NCBI RefSeq assembly: GCF_001039355.2
Contig: NW_019775669.1
Coordinates: 873,545 to 937,544, forward strand
DNA: 64,000 nucleotides
Source of the DNA: Lingula anatina
Lineage: Eukaryota > Brachiopoda > Lingulata > Lingulida > Lingulidae
Direction of reading: 5' to 3'
Part shown: piece after piece, positions 26,301 through 39,047 of the stretch
How positions within the stretch are numbered: position 1 is the first letter of the stretch
Layout of the letters: the number at the start of each line of letters is the position of its first letter
The notes under the pieces: model-generated
Databases searched by the model: none
The model's input: only the letters and a program-made list of their open reading frames with translations
Told to the model about the DNA's origin: nothing
Made by a program: the position numbers and the translations under genes

Positions 26301-29300
26301 GCTGTTTTCCCGGTTCATTTGAGAAGAAAGACTCATGTCGTTATATAGCGGGCGTCCCGTGCCGGCGTTCATAAGACAAGCTACGAGAAAAATAAAAAAA
26401 AACAAAGAAATGAAAATAATATGACAGTTGACAATCCGATCAGAGGCATTAAAGAGCTATGAGGTTTCAAGTTATCAGCTATTTAGTAATTGGAAAAAAT
26501 TCAAAAGTAGTTTGAAGTAGTATTTCATTGCTAATTAAATCCTTTCTTTGTTTGCACATATTTATAAAAAATCATTACATATGTATTTCAACATATAGAA
26601 CTTTCATACTAGACGACTTTTTAATGGCAATAAGTCAAAAGAGTCAAAATTTTCTTAATATATTTTCCAGAAGAAAGGAACCCGACAGCAGAACTTTTTA
26701 ACACATTAATCTTAATAAAAACATTAAAACACTATCAACACGTACACACATACAAGGCAAACTTTATATTAACTGCCTGGCCTGGGATTTGTATAGCTGA
26801 ACCTTTACTCGCCCACTGCATTTCCACAGGCCGCTATCATTTGCTTTTTTTCCCCTGCTCCCTCGAGAGCTACATGTATAAGGTATGGAAATATCCCTAA
26901 CAGACGTGACAGAGCTTTGGCCTATAGTTGTACGTATTAACTGCCGGTTTGATGAAACCATATCAAAATGAAAAACAAAAACAACAAAAGACTTTAAAGA
27001 ATTATTTCCCTATCTGACAGGCCTGAGAAAGTCAATGCCATTTCTATACAGTATCTATGGATTATAAGCTTAGAAAAAGCTTAAAAACATAAGTAATTGG
27101 AGTTGGTTGGTTTCTACACGTTACATAATATGACTCATCAAATAATTTACAATTTTTAAAGTACACTCCATGGGTTTGAAAATCACCTAAATGCTTATTT
27201 TTGGCACTCACAGCTTTAAAAAACTTACATACACCTTAAAAAAGATTTAACCTCTTAAATATTTTTTTGCTTTAGCTTATCTGATTTTGATATTTCCAGC
27301 GTAACTTAAAGAGATGGTAGCTGGTTATAATGACTAGCCAGTCATTTTAAACTAAATCAACCTTTATAAATTTAATTTTAGATCAAATGCAAGTGCAGAG
27401 AGAGACAGATAAATGATAAGTGAGTACGACAAAATTGCTTATTTCTACGGGAAAATCCATTCTGGCGGGTAAATCCCATGGAGTTGTCTTTTACCTTCGC
27501 AAATATGTTGAATATTATGTGAAATATCAATTCTTATACACTGCCATCATTGACTTCCATCTTTAATAGTAAATGTTCACATTTACGCTGTCTGGGGATT
27601 TCATGTGACACCAAAAGATTAACATAGGTCCGTTACATTAGCCATAAACAATAATCTGTATAAAAAATTCGACATCACATAATGACATTACCTACTTGGG
27701 TCAGCTCAGATCATAACACATTTTGTAACTGACCTAATATTAGAAAGCCTATATTGGATCTACACTGAAACGCACCGTATTTAGTACTTATTCTATATTA
27801 CAGAAAATAAATCACTGATTTATAGCCAGAGCAAATAAGGGATAATAATTATATATTTCCACAATTGCTTCAGAAAATTGACGTTTTATGAATAATTGCT
27901 GAAAACATAAAAAGTTTTATCAACGACTCTTCTATCAAATTGCATTGTTTTAATACAACAACGTTAATGAATCGGTGAATATCGTCATCTGATATAGTGT
28001 AGCACCAAGACAGAGTCATGTTCACGTGATTTTTTTTTAAATAGTGAAATGGTTATATTAGATACCGAATTGTCCACAAAGCAGACTTTTCTCGTAGACA
28101 GAACAACCAGAACCATTTCAATATTAAAACCATTTTTATCTTCTTTTTAAAATACGTGATGTTTAGTATCTCTTTATTCGCTCTTCAATCTCCTTAAAAT
28201 GAAACGGATTTATTGTTTTTTCAGCATCAATTTTTTTTTTTTTTGGGGGGGGGGGGGCTTAAAAAGACCTTATCACGTTCGAGAGAAAACCGTATCGTTT
28301 TCAAAGGCCCCCAAAAACTTTTTTAGAAAAAAACTTTAAAGATATTGACAGTAGCGGCATGTACCTCCCACCCTTTTGTTAATCTGCTTGTTTTTCCTTC
28401 TGCTTAAAAAATTAAAATGAAGCGTTCCCGCCTGTTGAGGCTGTATTTAGGAGGCCAAGAGTGCGCTATGAAAGCTTCTGATGTGACCCAACATTTGCGA
28501 ATACTGCTGTATTTTTACTTAACTCCACAAGTTCCAGACATGCGATCTTTCTTCGACATTATGAGCTCACTCCAAAACAAGCCCAAGGTACTTTGTTTCC
28601 AGTACCCACACAAGACGTAATGAAAACATGCGCCTCTGATGATTCCTTCCTTAGATCTTTAACTTTTTATCAACATATTTTTTACATTAGATAAAACAAT
28701 TAACACACGTCCATTGGAAAGGTTGCGTGTCTGTTTAAGGGTCTTGGATAACCTCTTGCATGTTCCAGCACAAGTTTAAATATTCAAATGTAGCATAATG
28801 CGCTTAGAAAGCTAAACTCCAAATATATACCAATCAGCATTGATAAAATTGGAGAAAATGAAAATATCAAGAAACCGATAACTCTGATCTCAGTAAAATC
28901 TCTCTTTGGCAGTGAAGTAACATTACAATAACAAAAAATACAACCTGGTTTTCAGTCTCTCGGATCATATACTGTGTCCGTCTATCAAAAGAATTTTGAT
29001 CTACACAAGCATATGTTGGGCGCCGAGAACTATATGGTTCCCGCTTTTACCAGCTGATCAGACGTCTTAATTAACTCAACCAGACAGCTTAATACCTAAT
29101 CGCCGGACTTGATAACGAATTAACAATTGCAGACTTGAGTGAGTATCAAACGGCCCACCGGCCGCGGCATTTTGGGAGTGCTCGGCCCGTGCCGTTTGCC
29201 CCTTTCCCCAGACAGAAATAAAATGATCAAGCAAGTGTTCTTACACCTACAGGTGATGCTTTCAATTACTTATCACGATTTGTAGAACTCATGCTTATCA

Positions 29301-31277
29301 AATCAAATCAAACACAGCATTCATTTCAAAAACATCAATAAATGCGCCAACAGAGTTCGCATAAAGAAATGAAAGATTATATACTGTAAATTAATTTCGA
29401 AATATTTTAAGCTGTAGACGAAGATGATTTACATGACTTAACTTACATGCGTCTGTTGTCATAATGGCACTCTGAGGAACAATTCCAGCACTTAACATTA
29501 CTGTATCAAGAAGTCGAGTTGTGAATATTTGGGTCAAATGCTTATTTTACGGAAGAACGTAAGACCATTTTTTTCTACTTTGACCCAAGTGGTTGTCCAC
29601 TTCAATATTTTAATGAAGATATTGGGTTTTTTCCAGTAAGAATGATTTATGCTAACTATTTGGTTAATCCTACTGAATTACATTTGTATCAAGGACATGA
29701 ATTGAAGTAGATGAAACATTTTGGTCATGAAGTGGAGATCAACTTTCGAATCAAGTTTTTTTTAAATGTAAAACTGGCATTGGGCATGTGAACGAAATAT
29801 CACATAGTCATATCTCCCGACATTATACGCTCGAAATTGTACCTATTTAAGAATAATGATGCGAATATGATGACAGTCATTTTATCGACATGCACAGGTT
29901 GAGCTTGCATGACATTTTGGTCACATTAATGCAAATGTACAATATATAATAATAATTCATTCCAGTAATTTTAGGCCACCCGCCCATATTACATTTTACA
30001 ATTTATATTAAGATAACCACATGTAGCAACACATGAAGTATGACAAAACAAAATTATTATACAAGCGTAACAAATATCTCATCACTGTTAGTAATACAAA
30101 ATAAGAACATGAATGAATATATATGAATGCTTAATTTATTTTTGCATGACGAAAATCATATGCCTTGTCTTCTTTGAATCTGTGAGTTCGTAGTGAAGAA
30201 GACGTTCGATATCTATTTATTCAATTTAATTTGAAAAGGAAAGATTTGCCAACACCGGGATACAGCAAATGCAGCAACAGTAAAAAAGCTATCATACAAT
30301 GCCATATTGTTCACTCATCAGCTTAGTGTCATCTTTTTCGCATTCTCACCAATCAAAATACTATTTTTTATTGCACATTTAAATACGTTTTCATTGCACG
30401 TCTAAACAAGTTCAGCATTGTCATCGCCATTTCAGTATGATTATTTTTCAATATATCTCACTCATTTTTTTCATTCAATACAGGATTAAGGGGTTTAATC
30501 GAGTGGGACTTGAAATACAAAGTAACGAAAACAAACAAATGTCATTCTTTGGTGAACATTTGTTTTTTTTAACGTAGACAAAATTATCACAATGCAGTAT
30601 CGTTTATGTTTCGTAAAAGACTGAATTTAAATGGCACTCACACAAACTAGGCAGAAAGTGGTGTGCTCTTTGTACTTTCCTAAGATCAAAAGGGTTATCT
30701 CAGATTTTAAGTGTAATATATGTCACTTACTGCTGATTTCGTAGCCTATTTCTTTTTTCAAATACCAGGTGCCATGTTGAGAACTCGATTTAATAATATC
30801 GCATGACTTGCAATGGCGATTGGTTTTGATAGCAGAAAATTCTCAATTCAGGATTATTGACACTAATGCACCATTAATTGAAATGAAATGAACATGAAAT
30901 AACACCACATATTTAGGCGCAAAGATGTGTTAAAATTGCATATCTTATCTTTTAACGTCTGTGTCAGGTCATACCACATTTTCAAATCCCGTTGAAAGCT
31001 CTTTACGCTTCTTTCCTTTGATGACTCACCAGATAAAATTCTAGAAATATGTTAATGGTTACCTCAAAAAAAAAAAAAAATTTAAAAAAAAACAAAAAAA
31101 AAACCTAGGATAATCAGATTTTTAAAATGATAAAGGATGATGGTAATGTATGACATACCAAATGAATCACAATTCAAATTTGATTTCAGATGTGAGATTA
31201 CGAATTGTCAGTTTCTGTTTTCTCAAAAACTACTTATCTTTTTTCTTCTTTTGCTATTGTATTTATTAATATTNCCT

Positions 31278-31310
<33 letters not shown>

Positions 31311-31457
31311 AGGATTATCGGATTTAAAAATGATAAAGGATTATGGTAATGTATGACATACCAAATAAACCACAATTCAAATTTGATTTCAGATGCGTGA
31401 TTATGATTTGTCACTTTCTGTTGTCTCAAAAACAACTTATCATTTTTCTTCTTATGC

Positions 31458-31516
<59 letters not shown>

Positions 31517-34280
31517 ATTTTATTTTTCTTGGATTCATTTAGGATAGCATATTTAGTTCAAGCGATTTGCTTCCTTTTTCTTTGAATAAACCTTTTTTGG
31601 GGAATTCAACCTACACAGGATTATAAAAATGCACCCCCGGCAATATCAAAAAGTTTGTTAACATTATATTTTTAATTAGCAAATTTTAAATTGTTCCAAT
31701 TTTTACTACATGTTCATATAGAATAACAATAATACATTTCTATGTGATGTTTTATATCAAAACTTCCAGAGATTCGGACTCAAGAAAACACCACTCAATG
31801 TGATGAATTTTTTGGGTCATGTGCATCTGAAGCACCGCAGACAAAACATGGACTTGTACAGGAGTACCTATGACGCCAAATTGAATCCTTTGAAAAAAGA
31901 CTTATATTTTTCTAACATTCACATTTTACGAGGAATAAGGTTACGCAAAAAATATGAAGTTTCAACTGTTTTGGAAATTCGAATACTAGGATATCTCTTT
32001 TGAGAAAAAAAATGTTAATTTTTTCGCTATGAATGTCATGATTGACCGTTTCTCTTGACAGAAACATCGCAATTTTAATAACGATCTCCATTTAACTGTT
32101 AAGAAATATTATTTTCATCACAAGAATCACAGTGATGCCATCGTGAATCTTGAGACCAAAATAATCAAGATGGCGGCCAACCCGTCTGATAGATTCTATT
32201 TATCGCACAATTGGTTTTCTCGCCAGCCCGTTCACTACCGTTCGCCTCAGGCTGCGGACAATGGCTGAAAATTTCGAGGTCCATTTATATCTAATTAATT
32301 TACCCCTTAAGAGAAGGAACCTTCATCCACTTCATCAAGTTGTGTTTGATTTGAATGATTTTCTTATCCCCCATTATTGTACTACGTTACATGATTAGGC
32401 CCCCATGTACTCGGGCAATATGCGTTGCTAATGCTTTTAAGACACTTTAAGTTTGCCATCCTAATAACGAATACTAAGATCCCTAAGATGGCAATCATAT
32501 CTTATTTAAAAAGAGGTCAAGATGCTAACTACCGTATGCTTACCTATTCGGTAAACAGTCACTGGACTCATACTGTTTATAAGTTTCCCCCTACAATGTA
32601 CTATTACAGCTCGTTTTATTTACCTTTTAGTAATAATGGATTTTCACATGCAGGAGTGTCCACAGATGTGCCTGAATCGTTGACCTGAACCGTATCCTAC
32701 TTTCACAGAGTAATGGAATACTAACTTTAAATTTTTACTTTTAAGTCTGCTGGGACCCTCACTAAAGGCATTTGGTAGGCATCAGCCCAGTTCTATTTAC
32801 ACACGTTGCAAATATCAGAGTTTTTATACAATACAAACGAAATTGCATATGGTGTCGGCCCTTCTATTTCTCTCCTGGTTTAAAATTCTTTAATTTCGGA
32901 AGTGTCAGTGTTAGAACTGATACAGTTTAAATAAAGTTCGGTGCCAGGGGGAACTCGCTCATTTTCTTGGCGTCTCATTTATTTCTCGCTTCTCATGAAG
33001 TTATAAATATTATTTTTAATTCAATAATTTCTTGCAGACTGAGGAGTTCAATCAGTATTTTCAAGAGAGGCACCACCACGTGTAACATAAAATGTACAAA
33101 TCGGACTAGAAATGCCCAGCCCCCCATAAAAATATATCTTCCTAAAGTGATTCAGAATTTAGTTTTAATCAATCTCTTAACCTAAAAATTGACACTGTCA
33201 ATATTTTTTTACTGCCAAGGATGACAGCTAACCGTGAACACGCTTCTGTTATAACAATAAATATATGTTTTAACCTTTAATACGGATTCATTTTGAACTT
33301 TAAAGTGCAAATTCCGGACAAGATATACCAGACGAGCACTAACAGAGATTGCAAATAACTCAAGAGATACCTTGAATCAATTTCAATTAAATTTCAATTG
33401 TCCAAAGTGCGGATCTTTGCAAGATTTATCTCTAACCGACTGAACCGTGACAGGGCTCAACACCAGGGTTTGGATTTCCCGACTGTAGTTGGTGTTAATT
33501 AACGTAGTTGGTTGAAGTAGTAATATGTGCTGGTATGGCGATGACTTTTCCAGGTCGATCATAAACTAGGTAATTAAGCTATTTATAAGTGATTGGAAGC
33601 CAAGAGTGTGCATGTGAGGGGTGGTCTTGATGCCGCGCACGCCAATTACTATTAGATTTTGAGATAGGCAACAGGAGATGTTAATGTGAGATTTCTTGTT
33701 GAAATACAAGCTAGGCCACCTACAATATGTCACTAACTCATGCTTAAAACCATTATGATATTGAAATGCATTATTTATGTGTTTCCTTGCAAATAACAGA
33801 AGAAATCAAATTATAACTTTTTGTTTAAAATTGAAAATTTCATCAGTTTACTCACACGGTTTGATATATTGCAGGCATTTGGGAGTCTGCTGCAAAATCA
33901 ATATCAAAATCTAAAATAAAAATTTACTCAGACGTAAGTTACTCTTTAACTTACAGACAACAGCCCAAGCTGAAATAAAATCTGTGGCAAATAGCACAAG
34001 AAACTATTAACAAAAATGCTATTAGGTAAACCAAACGAAAAAAAAACATCAAAAATTTACTATACATATGCCACTTACCTTCCATGCTTTTAAACGTATT
34101 AGACTGCACTAAGGGTTGAGGGGGCTGGCCCCAGTCATAGTACCATTCAGATCCCCTCTGTCCCGGGGGATACCCCCCATACGTTCCGTCCCCCATGATC
34201 GACCCTGACATAATGGAGGCTATGGTGAAACTGTTGGCACGAGGAGACAGCGGGTAGTTATTGTAACTGCCCACATCCAT
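17393..34280 (-). CDS. Tbx1/10: Tbx1/10-class T-box transcription factor, complete, seven coding exons
   Basis: Exons: 34079-34280, 26062-26380, 20352-20625, 19535-19687, 18536-18603, 18188-18276 and 17393-17736. They total 1449 nt (482 aa) with every phase consistent. The T-box (about residues 147-342) is complete: [19 protein letters not shown], then [68 protein letters not shown] and [23 protein letters not shown]. The FPTFQV, LFGLDPM and KGAQWMKQ blocks fit Tbx1/10 better than Tbx2/3, Tbx15/18/22 or Tbx20 (family knowledge). T-box proteins bind TCACACCT-type sites in the nucleus; Tbx1/10 acts in pharyngeal, mesodermal and muscle-precursor patterning in animals. The N-terminal 146 residues include a Ser/Thr run ([11 protein letters not shown]). 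The C-terminal region is acidic, then rich in Tyr/Ser/Pro ([11 protein letters not shown]), typical of a transactivation region. Introns 1 (7.7 kb) and 2 (5.4 kb) are long and could hold enhancers. No defect seen. Start: first Met of exon 1; the 5' leader is unmapped. Confidence 0.95.
18274..18282 (-). promoter_or_regulatory. NAGNAG tandem 3' splice site at Tbx1/10 exon 6
   Basis: Read on the minus strand, exon 6 is preceded by two adjacent CAG trinucleotides. Using the distal one gives TG|G, the conserved Trp that follows the T-box in this family. Using the proximal one gives TGC AGG in the same frame, replacing that Trp by Cys-Arg-Gln. Both keep the frame, so a one-residue-longer isoform is possible. 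Confidence 0.6.
20641..26061 (-). other. Tbx1/10 intron 2 (between T-box exons)
   Basis: No further exon is needed, because the AG|G Arg codon is restored across this intron. It contains a long poly-T run (about 21777-21800) and AT-rich unique DNA. The overlapping ORFs at 23640-24381 and 25017-25651 show no recognisable domain. Confidence 0.7.
26381..34078 (-). other. Tbx1/10 intron 1 with candidate regulatory islands
   Basis: The 7.7 kb intron contains two stretches that differ from the AT-rich background. One is 29040-29225 (TTAATTAA, GGCCCACCGGCCGCGGC). The other is 33470-33670, with GTGTTAATTAACG, GGTAATTAAGC, a GLI-like GGGGTGGTC and GCCAATTA. It also holds a poly-T/poly-G tract (28232-28258), an (AT)n run and a duplicated piece flanking an N at 31274. 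No coding exon is apparent. Confidence 0.5.
31062..31490. repeat. About 212-bp direct duplication across an N
   Basis: Copy 1 (31062-31273) and copy 2 (31275 to about 31490) both begin CCTCAAAAAAA and continue through GATAAAGGATxATGGTAATG and ACATACCAAAT, with about 10 percent differences. The single N at 31274 is exactly the border. This is either a real tandem duplication or two overlapping contig ends from diverged alleles that were not merged. Copy 2 runs into a long (AT)n tract, a plausible cause of assembly failure. Confidence 0.85.
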
Positions 34281-34418
34281 ATTTAATTTTTTAAAAATGA
34301 TGGCTCCACGCTCTTAACACAAAAATAGCTGCAATCAAAAATAAAAAAATACGAAAAGCCAAAACAAACAGGTTGTAAATCAGAATAAATGAACCGTTTT
34401 TCCTCCTTTCGTTCCAAG

Positions 34419-34426
34419 TGACGTCA
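34419..34426. promoter_or_regulatory. Palindromic CRE/ATF site upstream of Tbx1/10
   Basis: TGACGTCA, the full consensus cAMP-response/ATF element, lies about 140 bp upstream of the Tbx1/10 start codon. Known binders are CREB/ATF bZIP proteins. A single 8-mer is only suggestive, but its position in the presumed promoter raises its interest. Confidence 0.45.
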
Positions 34427-34497
34427 GATACAAGCGGTTCCAATTCCTCAGTGCTTGCATTTATAATTTGCGTTTCAAAAGTTCCCCGCTGTTGCGT

Positions 34498-34599
34498 TAT
34501 AAAAGGAAAGCAGGCATGGACAGAGGGATCCGTATCATGTTGTTAATAGCGGCGTTTCTCCTCTCCTTCCCTTGTGCAGCACGGCACGGCTTATGCTAA
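34498..34599 (+). CDS. TATA box and tiny signal-peptide-like ORF, divergent to Tbx1/10
   Basis: TATAAAAG at 34498-34505 points away from Tbx1/10. Starting 32 bp after the end of that box, at 34537, is an ATG opening MLLIAAFLLSFPCAARHGLC followed by a stop at 34597; an earlier in-frame ATG sits at 34516, probably upstream of any start site set by this TATA. The peptide resembles a secretion signal but is only 20-27 residues, with no obvious splice donor before the stop. It may be an upstream divergent transcript, a micropeptide or chance. No polyadenylation or second exon was identified. Confidence 0.22.
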   Translation, partial: YKRKAGMDRGIRIMLLIAAFLLSFPCAARHGLC

Positions 34600-37500
34600 C
34601 CTTGGAAGATCATCAAATGAGATCATCACTCTGATGGTAGGTGATGCGTCAATGAAGAGAGGAGAGCCAACCTTCTCTCCCAACCTCCTTGGCTTCTCCC
34701 TGCCAATCATAGCAAGGCTCCGTTCCATTAATCATCCACAAAGTGTCGCGGGATGACAGGTTATTGGTACCATGTGCCTGGGGAATCGAACTCACCGAGG
34801 ATCAGCCTCGGATTACAGAATAAAGTTCCGTATCGTTCACTTTGCCCAAACTGCTGTTTATTTCTCCAAAAGAAACATCTCCTTCTCCACAACGATGCCC
34901 CCCTGCGCGGAGGGTCTCAGCGCAGTCAAAGTGAAAACCGAGCGTGGTTTAAGCGCCGAAGTAAATTTAATTAGAAAGTTTAAGAAAACACACGCACGGT
35001 ATTTTCGTATCGCTGCGTTAACAAAACATTTGATACCGTTTTGTCAGGAGACACAGGAAAGGGGGGGGGGGCATACAGTGTCATTAAACTTTGGTTAGAG
35101 GTGGATATGTAACAGGAACATTGTCTTTATCTGTAGCATGGAAGGAGAGAAATATGCCGGTCCCGGATATCGCTTCAATCAGCAAATTAACAAACTGGCA
35201 CCTAGTTTAGGTGAAAGGTGTCTCAATTTGCTCTCAGTCATACCATCAGAGTATCATCACTTGCCAACAAGTAAACGGTCATCGCCCAACTCGGCCAGCT
35301 GGACAATCTCAATAAACTGGGCAGTGGTCAGTCTTGTAGCAACACGAATGTATGATGGAAAACAGATGGTTGCATTGGTCTTGTCCAACGTGTGATAACT
35401 ACCTGTGTGTTTGGTCTTTAGAAGTGTGTGGCCTGCCACGGTCCGCAGGTGCTCGGAGGGGTTTCTGGTCATTCGCCCACCCGTCCAAACCGAAAGGAAT
35501 TTCATACTCAAAACACACACTTCCTCTCGAGATGTTGGAATAATAAACAAAAGGGATACAAATTTTGAAAATAAGATCTGGCTGGGCACCTTCAAAACAT
35601 TTCATCATTTGTGGGTATTTAGGACACTGAAGGTTCGTGCAACCTTATAAAAGCACGATATTAAAGTGCTATCTAAATTTTTCTTTTCTTTTTATAAAAT
35701 AAATATCTACGTTGTGAAAAAGACATATCATGTAGAATTTAATTAAATTTAACATTTGAAAACTTAGGATGTTTTCTGGCCCAGCTTGTGCGATGTTCCG
35801 TGATGATGGCAAAACGTTTGCACAACAATGTTTTCAGGTATTAATGTGTGGTCCTATTATCAGAGACCTCTCCTAAAGTTAATACAGATGTCTGTTATAT
35901 AGTTTCCTATGATACCCAGAAAGCTGATAGATCAGCTGAGATCTCAGAATAAAACGCACGTAACGCTCACAACGCTGAACACGCAATCCTGGCACGCGGC
36001 ATTCCTTAATCTCTTAATTAACCAGGTAAGAAAATAAAAACAGGTAAATATAACTGTAGCAGCCATAGCCATGGTGTGGTCTTCTGAGGTGATCAGAGAG
36101 AGAGAGAGAGAGACAGGCGCAGGTGAGAGAGGACGAAAAGAGCCGACGTCTTCGGTTGGAGAAAACCAAGCCTGGTGCTCCGCCAGCAGCATTTTCAACT
36201 CGTGTAACTGTCAGGAGAAAGGTAACGAGGGGGAAAGTGAAAATCATTTTACATTTCTGGAATTTCCGCCACCCCGAATTTTATCTCTATAGTTCAGTCT
36301 ATTTCCCCCAGCCACTGAGAAGAATGGATTGGTAGGTATATTAATCGACTATCGGGCTTGAAAGTTCACCCGCGTTTCTGAGGATTTTGGGTCTGACCTT
36401 CTGTGATTGCTTGGTAGTCCCATGCCGTAATATGAAACTTCCACGGGGTTCCCTTTGAAAATATAATATCTTATCTCATTCGGAAATGAATCCGAAAGAT
36501 TTGTTGTCAAATGTTGCAGCTTGGTTCTGTTTTAAGGCTAAATGAGTTCATTTGACGCAAAGAGGTTTAGTAGTGCATAAGTAGCAATTTTACAACAAAG
36601 TGTCAGACGAGGGAGAAAGAAGATATATTGCTTGTTTTGATACACCATACTTTTGTACTCTAGGCAGTTTGCTTTATAAATAAACATGTTTTGATACAAA
36701 GAATTTTATCATATTGGACACTTATAACGTGACAAAACAAGCCATCTTCGTGTGTACTCAACTATTTGGCATTGTTTAGACCATCAATCTTTAAAACATT
36801 TTCGCACGCAATCGCTCCCTATTAATCTTATAATTCTATCCGAATTTCTTTAAGAACCCATTAAATTTAATCAATTTGAATAAATAGAGGTAATATAGTA
36901 CTCGAATTCAGCTAAAATATTTTTTTAAAGATGTCTTAAAACACTGCTGTAGTTTAAAGACTATAAGATACAATCTCTATGTGCCTGTCATACTTTCTCC
37001 GTTACATCTTTTATATAGAGAAGACATGGGAGATTTGTTTAATATTTTACAAAAATATTTCTTATTATAGGACACAAAACCAATAAGCAGTTTTTGCCTT
37101 AGTTATAGTCATTAAAATTCTAGCAATTTAGACAACAGCTTAGCCCCGTTAACCTTAACTATATTTTCGCATTCAAGATAGAGGCAATTTCGGCAGTCGC
37201 AAAGCTATTTGAGGAATTGCAGCCTTTAAATCACTTCTGCACGTGCAGGTCGCGGATCATATTTTTTGTTTATAAAATGTGACAATTATTGTATTGGTGC
37301 GATGGCAACGACGTGAGAAAGTTTAATGGATGCGGCTGGTTTTCTCCTAGGTTCCACCAAAGGCAGCGATGCGCTAAGATCTAATGGGCAAGCTTTCAAA
37401 ATTTTTAAGACAAGGTGAACCTCTACGAACGGAAGACGTCTAGTGCTTTCAGCTCATGTTGCCGTTGTTCTGGGGTCCTTTGCTGTAACGGAAGATTTCA

Positions 37501-38873
37501 AATACACCAGCGTCATAAACAACTTTCTTGAATGAAAAATGATGCAGTTCACCATTTCCTTGCTCTGTCATCTACGCGGGGTTAGTTTAACAAGGCTATC
37601 ACAAATTGATATTTTGGTTACCATATTGACCAATTATTTTTCATAAACGACCCTGAGGTGCAGTGAAGCGTCCTCGAGTGCTAACGGACGGCGTGCGCCG
37701 GCAATTATCCTGTTTCTGCCGGGTGTGTGGTAGACCCATACCGTACGGTGAATTCCTTGGGGGGAGCGAGCTGTGTTAAAGTCATGTTTTAAATCAGAGA
37801 AACTGCCAGGATGAAAAGGAATCGTGATGGCCCCGACAAGGTGTGCATTACTTGTCCAGAATTGAAACAAAGTCTGAAAAAAGCTCCTCTGACGCGAAGG
37901 GTGGCCAGGGTCGAGCGAGCATATGCGGCAGATAAAATAGCAATGAGAAAACCATCCCCAATCGGCCCTTCAAAAAAGTTCAAAAACGCTATCGCGGGCT
38001 GCAGGCTGTCACATAGTTTAAATTTTTACAGCTCAATGACTGGCTAATTATGATTAATCGCCAGGCCAAGTTTTCTTATAAAGTCATTCGAGCCTTTCGC
38101 CCAGGAAAGCTGGCAGGAACAGCTGTGTTTGCTATCAGCCGCCAATTATCTCACTAATGCGTGTCTACGGTTACCTAGCCTAAATTAACCAATAAATATC
38201 AAATGATATGATAACAGAAAACTTCACCCAGCTACCTCTTGCTCTAGCGTTCTTTCTAATATCATCCGCGTGTATCATTTTGGCCACCCATAGTTGACGC
38301 TGACCAGACCCGCCTTTTTTACACGCTTTAGACAATCTTTTTGTTTGGGTCGTCTTGTGAAGTTTGAGTGCATATTACGGAGTGTATTTATCAAAATATC
38401 TAACAAACTCCGTAAGACATGAGGCGACGGGTGCAATCTTGGTGTGGCTCCCAGTGATTCAACAAACTATAACATAAAAACTATGCTGCCCAACCTTCTT
38501 TGACCGCTCCGCTTTGGAAAGTTCAAAAAGAAAATAATGCGTATTTAAAAAACTTTATTTTTGGTGGGCGACTTTCAGAGGATGTTGACAAACTTATAGT
38601 CTTTTTTATCTTGTATCCCTTTGAAAAAGTCCACAATAAAACTAAAAAAATTGGGCGTGCAGTCCTTAATTGTGAAATGTGCAAAATGTTGTTGAACTAG
38701 TTTTTGCAAATGTTCGGGGTCTGATAAAATGTTTGAGGCAACAGCCTCTTTTCTGATAGAAAAGATATGAGCCTCTTTTCGGTCGCACAAAAGACCTCAG
38801 TGCAGAAACAATACAAACGGACGTAAAATGCCAACAAATACGCGTACACTGGAAGAGACTAAATAACAGTTAC
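34600..38873. other. Intergenic upstream of Tbx1/10; candidate distal regulatory DNA
   Basis: No gene supported. GC content rises in 34560-35600 and 37300-38230. A (GA)n run is at 36095-36113. The 38040-38220 part has clustered homeodomain-type sites (CTAATTATGATTAATCGCC, GCCAATTATC) and looks like a transcription-factor-rich island rather than a repeat. Short ORFs here (for example 37811-38047, Lys/Arg-rich) resemble no family. Confidence 0.4.
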
Positions 38874-38878
38874 TTAAC

Positions 38879-39047
38879 CAGGGGCGGATTTAGGGCGTCT
38901 TCTGGGTCTTCCGGAAGACAGTCATATTTTCAAGTTTACATTGACGGGTATCTAATTATTTCTGTCGGAAGACGGTCAAAAAATGGAGGATGGATCAACA
39001 AAGATAATTTGGAAGACTGTCAGAAAATAACTCTGGATCCGCCCCTG
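38879..39047. mobile_element. 169-bp MITE with CAGGGGCGGAT-type termini
   Basis: The element starts CAGGGGCGGATTTAGG and ends with the near-exact reverse complement CTCTGGATCCGCCCCTG. It is flanked on both sides by TTAAC (38874-38878 and 39048-39052), a 5-bp target duplication. There is no coding capacity, so it would be moved in trans by an unidentified transposase. The termini resemble those of hAT-like non-autonomous elements, though most hAT elements make 8-bp duplications, so the superfamily is uncertain. Confidence 0.85.

Noticed and set aside
31137-31585. Paired ORFs of 70 and 80 codons sharing an N-terminus
   Set aside because: They arise from the duplicated segment on either side of the N and run into poly-A and (AT)n tracts.
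37634-38047. Lys/Arg-rich ORF (plus) and overlapping ORF (minus)
   Set aside because: No family resemblance; the region looks more like a transcription-factor-site-rich island.
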